Shown: positions 57,394 through 64,000 of the stretch, one piece after another
Layout: each line of letters starts with the position of its first letter
Numbering within the stretch: the first letter of the stretch is position 1
From: Phymatolithon calcareum
Lineage: Eukaryota; Rhodophyta; Florideophyceae; Hapalidiales
Assembly (NCBI GenBank): GCA_977006965.1
Contig: OZ345360.1
Span: forward strand, 806,001 to 870,000
Length of the DNA stretch: 64,000 nt
Direction: 5' to 3'
Position numbers and translations under genes: made by a program
Notes under the pieces: generated by a model
Databases searched by the model: none
What the model saw: the letters and a program-made list of their open reading frames with translations, nothing else
What the model was told of the DNA's origin: nothing

Positions 57394-58146
57394 TATCCCA
57401 TTCTATATGTCCCAATTTTTGTAAAGTGCTTCTCAACAAAGCCAAAACATCGCGATCCAAAAGTCAGATTACTCATCTTGTGATTGACAGAAGACCACAG
57501 ACACAGCGTCCCACGGGCTGGTCTCCCGATCACGGCGAACGGGCCTCTGCACCCATAGCCTTCGGAGGAAGTAAAGAGTACCACACCTGATAGTTGAAGT
57601 GAATAGCACATAGATTCAACATCAGCCAATTTTCGAAAAAGGAAGCACCTGTAAGGATTGCACCAGGGATTGTAAGAGGCTTGTTCGGGTCACAAAATGC
57701 CCATATTGACTTCCTCTTTTTCGCGCTACACAAAGCTTACGCTCAAATCCTTCTTGAGTTTGAGACCAATAATAGCACGAAATTGTGCTCTGGACGACTC
57801 AGCGGCGTTGGAACCTTCCCAATGCAACGGCTGCAACTTGTCTGTGGAGATCGAGCAGCGCTCTGGGGACCATTCGTTGCACAACGTTTCTATTGCAATG
57901 GAGATGTGTCATCAATTGGCCTACCCAGCGCCACAGGAGGAATCAGGCGCGGCACTTGACCAACAGCTGCGTCCTCATACAGTACGTAAACCTTTGGTTC
58001 TGACCTGCCACATCTCTTCCGTACTCGCTGGCGATCCGGCAACGAAAATCTAGCATATCCTGATACCAGCACACAAAAAACAGAACGGGGAGGATAAAGT
58101 TCTCAAGACTTGAGATGTTCAATTGCATTCTTGCCCACGAAGATCA

Positions 58147-58193
58147 GTCGACACTCACATTAAACCCATGATGAGTTTAACGTGAGTGTCGAC
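58147..58193. repeat. Hairpin with 19-bp arms
   Basis: GTCGACACTCACATTAAAC at 58147-58165 pairs with 58175-58193 with one mismatch around a nine-base loop. Confidence 0.8.
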
Positions 58194-58586
58194 CATTCAT
58201 GGGACCCAGACGCCCTGCGGACCGGTCTCATAGCAGGTATCTCGTTTGGCTCTGGTGTATTGGTGATGAACTTTAGAATCCTAGTCGTGGAGTCTTCCTA
58301 TCGCGTCCCACAGCCTAAGTGGGCAGGGGAGCGATAGCGGTGATTCGTATGGCGATACGGCACACAGCGAGAGTAGAGTCTGCATTCATCCTTTGTTTCC
58401 GTATGGAGCCCAATCCCCACGAAAGCTATATGAGAAGCTTTGCAATTTTGTTGCGAAACACTTGTGCTCCTCGGTTTGCAAAACGAGCTCGCATCTTCCT
58501 CAGAATAGCAAACTTGCATTCCCTTCCTATCACTATGGAATCAAATCAGATTCTAAAAAACATTTCTAAATGTTTTAACGATTTAA

Positions 58587-58825
58587 AATGCAAAAATTAA
58601 AAATTTTGCATTAGACGCGTCTAATTATTTATGCTTATCTTTACCCGCGGGTAAAGATAAGCATAAATAATAACAAAATTACTATGCTTGAGGAAATTTT
58701 TGTTTTTTAGGAAACAAGTACAGTATTGTCACGACGAGTGGTACTATTTCATTTCGTCATGTCAATACGTCTAATTTTTTTCAAAAAAACAGACGATCGT
58801 CTGTTACTTTTTTAGAAAAAATTAG
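58587..58825. repeat. Cluster of adjoining palindromes
   Basis: Four palindromes follow one another: 58587-58612 (AATGCAAAA..TTTTGCATT), 58611-58624 (TTAGACGCGTCTAA, perfect), 58624-58671 (48 bp, perfect, no loop, centred on CCCGCGGG), and 58771-58825 (imperfect, centred on AGACGATCGTCT, with CTAATTTTTT / AAAAAATTAG ends). The stretch lies 160 bp before the ITPase start codon and is AT-rich apart from the centres. Confidence 0.9.
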
Positions 58826-58980
58826 TTCATTTGGATCATGGCATCCGTCTTGGACCGGATAAGCATTCCAATTGTTTCATTGCAATGCAACTATTATTCT
58901 CGACTCCGCTCCTCACATTAGCTTGCTTTCCGAGACGAATCAATCGCCATTGCTCGGCAAGGCGGCTCACAGTAGCGAAA

Positions 58981-59677
58981 ATGTCCACGATAACATTTGT
59001 GACGGGAAACGAGAACAAACTGCGCGAAACCCGCCGAATTCTGGAAGCTGCTTTTCTTGACAAATCTGAATCTGTTCCTTTCACCCTTGTCTCCCAAAAA
59101 ATTGATCTCCCCGAAATTCAGGGATCTCCAGAAGAAATTGCGGCTGCTAAATGTCTCGCTGCCGCCGAACATGTGCGGGGGCCAGTGGTAAGGTTACTCT
59201 TTTCCATTCGATCCATTTACTTCAACAATAATTGCATTTCTGACATGCATATGGTGCACTCTGCTTGATGAGGTGTAGATTGTTGAAGATACCTGCCTCT
59301 GCTTTAACGCGTTGGGGGGCATGCCTGGGCCTTACATCAAGCACTTTTTGCAGAGACTGGGTCCTGATGGCCTTGTGAAAATGATTACGGGCTTTGACGA
59401 TTACTCTGGCTACTCCCAATGCACGTTTGCATATTCAACTGGCGTACCTGGCGCTGAACCAGTTGTGTTTGTAGGCAAGAAGGACGGTACAATTGTGCGG
59501 CCTCGCGGGGGACAAGCGTTCGGCTGGGATCCAATTTTCCAACCGGAAGGGTTTGAACAGACATTTGCTGAGATGGACAAGCAAACCAAGAGCAAGATCT
59601 CCCACCGTTTCCTTGCCCTGCAAAAGCTGATAAAATTTTTGCGAGACGACGTTGCCACAGCGGAAAGCAACAACTAA
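58981..59677 (+). CDS. ITPA: Inosine triphosphate pyrophosphatase (ITPase, HAM1 family)
   Basis: Exons 58981-59187 and 59279-59677 join in phase 0 across a 91-nt intron (donor GTAAGG, acceptor GTGTAG), giving 201 residues. The enzyme hydrolyses ITP, dITP and XTP to the monophosphates and keeps deaminated purines out of nucleic acids. Signatures are TGNENKLRE at the start, [35 protein letters not shown] straight after the splice, FAYSTG, and [15 protein letters not shown] with [10 protein letters not shown] near the end. ATG 58981 is chosen because it opens directly into the conserved first strand. The frame is open further upstream to 58831, into the palindrome-rich spacer, and is unlikely to be translated there. 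Its stop is 4 bp from the stop of the convergent SRP receptor gene. Confidence 0.95.
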
Positions 59678-59681
59678 TGAT

Positions 59682-60536
59682 TTACAAAAAGCTACTTCGA
59701 ACAAAGTTTACAACAGCCATGACATCGTTTTGGAGCGCCGATCCCCTGGCAAATGATACAGGTCCGTGTGCATGATCAAAAACAAACGGTGTGTTCTCAA
59801 ACCCGAGCCGCCGCCCCTCGATTTCATCATCCTTTTCCCCATGCACCTCGCCCAGCCCACCCTTCTTCGCGCCGCGCGCACGCTCGAGTTCCGCTTGCAA
59901 TCGAACGCGCACAGCGGCGGGTGACACTGCGCTGGAAGTCTCTGACTTGTTGCAGAACACAAGCAATGGCGTGTTGTGCCGCTCCACAACGGGATGCACG
60001 AGGATGTCGTAGAGGAAGGCGGCGTCTCGACGCGCGTCCTGCGCGAAGCGTGCGGCATCGACGACAAACAAGATGCATCGCGCCTGGGGCAGATATTCGT
60101 CTAGACGCGGACGTACACGCGCATGACCTGGGAAGTCGACCCACCGCACCGCCGCCTGGGCCCGTGTTGCGGGCGCTGTGCGTGCAGCTCGAGGTACAAA
60201 TATGCTCTCGTTCGGCTCCATTGATGGCACGGGTGCCAGACTTGGTGCATTCCCGTTACGCAGCACCTTGAAGAGCGTTGTTTTGCCCACGGATGGCTCA
60301 TCGTCAGTTCCCGATGAACCGAGGATTAGAACTGCATCACGCTTATCACGCGGTCCTGAGAGAAGGTAGTATGCGCCAAAAAATAGCGAGAGCACGAGTG
60401 CTAGTAAGGTACCAGCCACCGCGCGGAGCAGCAGACTTTCATCTGGCGGTGTGAGCCCAGCGCGAAGCATCAGATCTGCGAGTAGATTCGCAAACACTTG
60501 CAAACGCCCATGAACGGCGCCTGGGAGAAGCCCCAT
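59682..60536 (-). CDS. SRPRB: Signal recognition particle receptor subunit beta
   Basis: The 284-residue GTPase anchors the SRP receptor to the ER membrane. ATG 60536 (MGLLPGAVHGR) is chosen; the first part holds a membrane segment (LLALVLSLFFGAYYLL, about residues 44-60). The G-domain follows: VLILGSSG..VGKTTLFKVL (G1), VDFPGHARVRPRLDEYL (G3, the SR-beta form of DxxG), CILFVVDAA, FCNKSE (G4, normally NKxD) and a C-terminal strand. G1 is odd: extra residues (TDDEPS) stand between the first glycines and GKT, where the family has a compact P-loop. A GC-rich stretch codes for Ala/Arg-rich loops. The 3' end is 4 bp from that of ITPase, convergent. Confidence 0.88.
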   Translation of the reverse strand: MGLLPGAVHGRLQVFANLLADLMLRAGLTPPDESLLLRAVAGTLLALVLSLFFGAYYLLSGPRDKRDAVLILGSSGTDDEPSVGKTTLFKVLRNGNAPSLAPVPSMEPNESIFVPRAARTAPATRAQAAVRWVDFPGHARVRPRLDEYLPQARCILFVVDAARFAQDARRDAAFLYDILVHPVVERHNTPLLVFCNKSETSSAVSPAAVRVRLQAELERARGAKKGGLGEVHGEKDDEIEGRRLGFENTPFVFDHAHGPVSFARGSALQNDVMAVVNFVRSSFL

Positions 60537-60975
60537 TTTTGCCCCCAGTCGATTGCTCGACACTGAGATTTTGGAGAGATAATGAGCGCGCCGGACGATA
60601 GAACCACCGGTTGCATCAAGGAGCACCTCGGGGAAAGTCGTATTGTGAATATGTATGAGTATTGATTGAATTCAGTCGTTATTGTATAGTTTTCTACCAA
60701 TTTTAAAGGTGTTTTTCTATCGATGTGCCATTCGAGGCCTGTATAAAAGGCTTTGTTGAATCTTTCCTTAGAGGCGATGTCCGCCATCTTTCGGAGGGCC
60801 ATTACAATGTGGCATCTCGGAGCAATCTACAGGAACCAAAAAGTGAGCTTCTATGGAAGAGTTTTATGCACTTCAAACTCTCTTCTGCTCTGTTCAACTG
60901 AATAACATATGTTTATCAAAAAATGGAATCTCTTGTACAAGGGGTAACTACAGTAGTTCTTCTCCAGCGTCAATA
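60537..60975. other. Short intergenic region
   Basis: The 439 bp lie upstream of SRPRB and downstream of the SR-protein kinase, both on the minus strand. Nothing was recognised beyond their flanks. Confidence 0.4.
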
Positions 60976-62682
60976 CTATGTGCGCGCAACACCAGAAAGG
61001 AAAGGGTGGGCCAGACAATCGCGCGCTGTCGCTCGTTTCTGTGGGTCGAACTCCAGCATTGGCAACAGGAAAGATGCAATCTCCTCCGCTTGATCTGGCG
61101 AGTATCTGAACTTGTCCATAAGCACCATGTGCAAGGGGAAGTCTCTGAGAAACGGCAGATTGCGAAGCTCTCCATTGCGATTGAACAACTCCCGAGCATA
61201 CCTGCCACGAGAAGTAAGCCAGCGCGGCATCGGTCCCATCAGCTCCATCATTTGCGCCAAGTGATCCTCATCCCGATCGTACTCCATGCCTGAATGCGGG
61301 TCGAAAAGATAATCTCCAGTTAAAAGCTCGAAAACCAGACATGCAACTGACCACATGTCTGCCGCAGTTCCGTACGGCGCACCCATAATCACCTCCGGAC
61401 TTCGGTATTGTCGCGTTTGAATGTCACCAGTAAACTGGCGATTTATCCAGCACGCATTGCCCAAGTCCACGATGCAGCACCGCCCGGAAGCAAATACTTC
61501 GTCTGCATCTATAATCTCCTTCAAGTTAAATTGAGGTTCTGTTAAATTAAAGTCCCGTGAACCACGTCGAGAGGAATTCCTTCTTTCCCTTGGCAAAGAT
61601 CGGACGTCTCCATTTTCGCCTCGCTCCACAGGCTCCCACTCGAGCTTCGAAACTCCATTTGCGCGTACGTGCTTCTCGCTGTCTTGTCCACTACTCGCAC
61701 CATCTCCGTTTGCCTCCGCCTCGTCGCGCCATTCAGTCGCCGCTCGTTCGGTTCCAAGAGCCGCGCGTGCGGCCATCGCTTTCACCTTTCTTCGCCTCCG
61801 CTTTTTCTGCCCTTTCGACTCACGCAGTCCCTGAGTGTTGACCACTTGCTCAGCATGCGTACCGGGCGTATACGCCGAAGCAGACGTGGTGCCATTGCGG
61901 GCGAATTTGCGGCTCACCAGCTCGTTGTCAAATTCTGCTCCTTTCAAGTCTAGTTCGTATAACATTGATAGGGGAAGACGCATTAATATGTTCTCCGGCT
62001 TCAGATCTGTGTGAATGATTGAGGCTGTCGTGTGCAGAAAGTCGAGACCGACGAGTACGTCGTATGTGATTCTCTTCACAAGATCAGCAGGGACACCACC
62101 AAAATTGAACCGCTTGATCAAATGCAATAGGGACCCACCCATAACATCAAAAACAAGACAGACATGTCGACCATTGACACCAGTGTGTTCAAATTGATCG
62201 AGAAGTGCTATTACAGGGTAATCATGGGGAGCCTCCGAGATACTGTGCAGAATTCTTATTTCGTCATTGGCAGCGTCGGTGTAGCCCGGAGCAGATTTTT
62301 GAATCTTCAGTGCCACAACTTTGCCACGCATGGCACGGAAGCTCTCACCATTCTTGTCCACGAACGAATGCTCATTCTCGCGGTTGCCCGTTCCCATTTC
62401 AGTAGAATCCGGCTTCGCGACGCTGGAATACGGCTGGACGAAATGGGGATTGCCTTGTCTGGATGAGACATTGTCAAAACAAAGCCAAACAGTAGAGAAA
62501 TGGCCACTACCCAGGCGACAGAGAGCACGATAACGACCGCTTTTAAACGTTTCCCCAACCTTTGCTGGGTGATATCCGCCTCGTCCGACATCTTCTGCTT
62601 CAATGGTCTCGCCACAACTTGAGTCGGACTCTTCACATTGGGGAAAGATGATGTTCAACGGGGCTTGATCGAACGGCTGCAT
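60976..62682 (-). CDS. SR-protein kinase (SRPK family)
   Basis: The 568-residue Ser/Thr kinase has the split catalytic domain typical of SRPKs. The N-lobe begins GYHPAKVGETFKSGRYRALCRLGSGHFSTVWLC (about residues 35-70), with the ATP-binding Lys in KVVALKIQ. The catalytic loop is HTDLKPENILM. A charged insert of about 150 residues (Lys/Arg and Ser-rich, about 255-395) separates it from the second half: CCIVDLGNACWINRQFT (the DLGN form of DFG), TRQYRSPEV and GDYLFDPHSG..DEDHLAQMMELMG. This last block is diagnostic. SRPKs phosphorylate RS domains of splicing factors and control their nuclear import. No intron is needed, which is notable for a splicing regulator in an intron-poor genome. Confidence 0.94.
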   Translation of the reverse strand: MQPFDQAPLNIIFPQCEESDSSCGETIEAEDVGRGGYHPAKVGETFKSGRYRALCRLGSGHFSTVWLCFDNVSSRQGNPHFVQPYSSVAKPDSTEMGTGNRENEHSFVDKNGESFRAMRGKVVALKIQKSAPGYTDAANDEIRILHSISEAPHDYPVIALLDQFEHTGVNGRHVCLVFDVMGGSLLHLIKRFNFGGVPADLVKRITYDVLVGLDFLHTTASIIHTDLKPENILMRLPLSMLYELDLKGAEFDNELVSRKFARNGTTSASAYTPGTHAEQVVNTQGLRESKGQKKRRRRKVKAMAARAALGTERAATEWRDEAEANGDGASSGQDSEKHVRANGVSKLEWEPVERGENGDVRSLPRERRNSSRRGSRDFNLTEPQFNLKEIIDADEVFASGRCCIVDLGNACWINRQFTGDIQTRQYRSPEVIMGAPYGTAADMWSVACLVFELLTGDYLFDPHSGMEYDRDEDHLAQMMELMGPMPRWLTSRGRYARELFNRNGELRNLPFLRDFPLHMVLMDKFRYSPDQAEEIASFLLPMLEFDPQKRATARDCLAHPFLSGVART

Positions 62683-63900
62683 TGTGCGACTTTGCGGGCA
62701 AAAAAGAGGTCAAAGCTTCCTTCCTCTGCCAGCGCTCTCCGCGGACAGCAGCCCGTGCCCTGAGTTACCGAAGACACAACATTCAAAGGCTCATGCCAAT
62801 GACAACCGCGTGATGTGTTGTGGAAGAACGCTCGATGGGTTCGGCAACTCCGGCGGCTAAATTGCGGTGCAGCAGTATGACTTCCTGGCAAACACTCCGC
62901 GGAAGACGTGTACTGAGTATGATAGAGTTTTAATGCATCTGGGTCAAACAGCTGACTAAGATTCAAAAAAGATTTTCAGAAATTCTGAAATTTCAGTTGG
63001 AAAAACTGTAATTTTTTTAAAATTAAAAGACATAGGAGACAATTGTGTCATATACCTGTACATATAAGTATCATGATATATATATTTTATATATTATGAT
63101 AGCCAAATGGGTCTCTGGATAGAGATATCTCTATCTAAGGACCCATTTTACCACTCGCCGAGGAGTGGAAGCCTTGGGCAGCTCAACGACTGGGCCTGCG
63201 CCTCTGATTTTTGCGGAAAATTTTGAAAAATTGAATCCTCTTAGCCAGGTCCGCTCGGAAAACTTAAGGGTTCCGAACGGACCTGAAAAATGCGGAACAT
63301 TGAAAATGTTTCAAAAAGTCTTAACATGCTACAGTACACAGACAGCAGTCCAGCGATGCATAAATGCTTTCCAGCAATGATATTATCATAAGCTTGATCC
63401 TGATGAAAAGGGCCTTCTTTACCTGACATAGGGGCCAAAAGGCCCCAGTTTCACGACGAAGCCCTTTTTTGGCCTTCGCTGAACCTATCTCTCTATCATA
63501 CCATACAGCATAAAACAGCTCCAAGATTTCTTGTGGAGGTAAAAGGAAGCTTCATTTCCTGATGGTGATAGAAGAAAGCACATGCTTCCTCCTGCTCACG
63601 TTCCATTGCACCCTGAAGGCTTCGATTTTCATTCAAGACTAAAAGCGACTAGGGGTTTTATAAACAGGGCTTTTGATTTTTAAATTTACCAACGACATCT
63701 CGTGTCAGACACGCTATAGTGCACTGTAGAGAGTATGATATGAGAGAGACTGAAACTTTGGCGCGTTCTGGCTGTCGTAGCGTCAGCCTAGAAATCTCAC
63801 GCATTCCTAAAGTTGGGATACGTCATCAAGTTTCAACTTTGGTACTCTCTCCTGCTCCGCTATCCGAAAACTCGTTTTTGGCATTGACGATATACACGAC
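62683..63900. other. Intergenic region, AT-rich, with a palindrome
   Basis: It lies between the SRPK start (minus) and a possible plus-strand gene at the right edge. About 62990-63110 is very AT-rich (ATATATATTTTATATATTAT), followed by the palindrome at 63105-63148. Confidence 0.45.
63105..63148. repeat. Nested palindrome
   Basis: AAATGGGTC and GACCCATTT form the outer arms; ATAGAGATATCTCTAT at 63119-63134 is a perfect inner palindrome; the linkers between them do not pair. It directly follows an AT-rich run. Confidence 0.8.
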
Positions 63901-64000
63901 ATGGACAAAGCGGAACCCGTGGAAGAATTTCCCTCGTCTCCGAGAAGGGCACTGGCGGAAAAGCTTTCCCTGGCAATCGCCTCGCCAAATGGGATGGAAC
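63901..64000 (+). CDS. Possible 5' end of a gene cut by the window edge
   Basis: From ATG 63901 the frame is open to the end of the window (33 codons: MDKAEPVEEFPSSPRR and on). The composition is acidic then Ser/Pro/Arg-rich, like a protein N-terminus. It is too short to identify, and it may be chance. Confidence 0.35.
   Translation, partial: MDKAEPVEEFPSSPRRALAEKLSLAIASPNGME

Larger units (their letters stand above)
56209..58980. other. Gene-free region with tandem duplication and palindrome cluster
   Basis: No gene is recognised in 2.8 kb. A 179-bp tandem duplication (56585-56947), a hairpin at 57354-57393, a hairpin at 58147-58193 and a dense group of palindromes at 58587-58825 are listed separately. 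A minus-strand frame near 57540-57730 has protein-like wording but no recognisable domain. Confidence 0.5.

Noticed and set aside
57530-57733. Minus-strand 67-codon frame with protein-like wording
   Set aside because: It is too short, with no partner exons or recognised motif.

Overview
The window is nuclear DNA from a eukaryote, most likely a red alga and probably a florideophyte of the Chondrus type. Several points support this. Genes are short and mostly intron-free; when introns occur they are 83-125 nt with GT..AG borders. The central gene is a single-chain glucan (floridean-type) synthase with a GH13-like domain, a GT5 domain and a C-terminal glycogen-binding module. A plastid-type chaperonin, a PLAT-less lipoxygenase and a CYP74-clan P450 are also present. 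Genes sit in tight groups separated by repeat-filled gaps. The taxon is an inference.

Layout. 1-7.7 kb is gene-free repeat territory with a 672-bp MITE-like element, a dispersed 11-mer and diverged repeat copies. 7.7-8.7 kb holds a bZIP factor. 8.7-19.6 kb is again repeat territory: a 5'-truncated retro-insertion with a 14-bp target duplication, a long foldback repeat, a complete but broken hAT element that landed inside the foldback's right arm, and a relic of a Cpn60 gene. 19.6-30.1 kb holds the giant glucan synthase, plastid-type Cpn60 and an unrecognised Cys/His-rich protein. 30.9-40.7 kb holds a CYP74-clan P450 divergent from a lipoxygenase, then a small P450-like protein and an epoxide-hydrolase-type alpha/beta hydrolase. 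42.2-49.9 kb holds a secreted starch-binding protein, cis-prenyltransferase, cytochrome b5, CYP51 and an AlkB-type dioxygenase. 50.0-62.7 kb is a housekeeping block: helical-repeat protein, MND1, ZIP metal transporter, ITPase, SRP receptor beta and an SR-protein kinase. A partial reading frame runs off the right edge.

How the genes may work together. The most interesting group is LOX + CYP74-clan P450 + P450-like protein + epoxide hydrolase within 10 kb, which would form a chain from polyunsaturated fatty acid to hydroperoxide to epoxide or allene oxide to diol, a candidate oxylipin cluster. Cytochrome b5 and CYP51 end 32 bp apart in convergent orientation; both belong to sterol 14-demethylation at the ER. 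The glucan synthase and the CBM20 protein are both starch-directed but lie about 18 kb apart. Seven genes need splicing to be read correctly: CYP74-clan P450, hydrolase, cytochrome b5, CYP51, MND1, ZIP and ITPase. No tRNA, rRNA or CRISPR array was recognised by eye.
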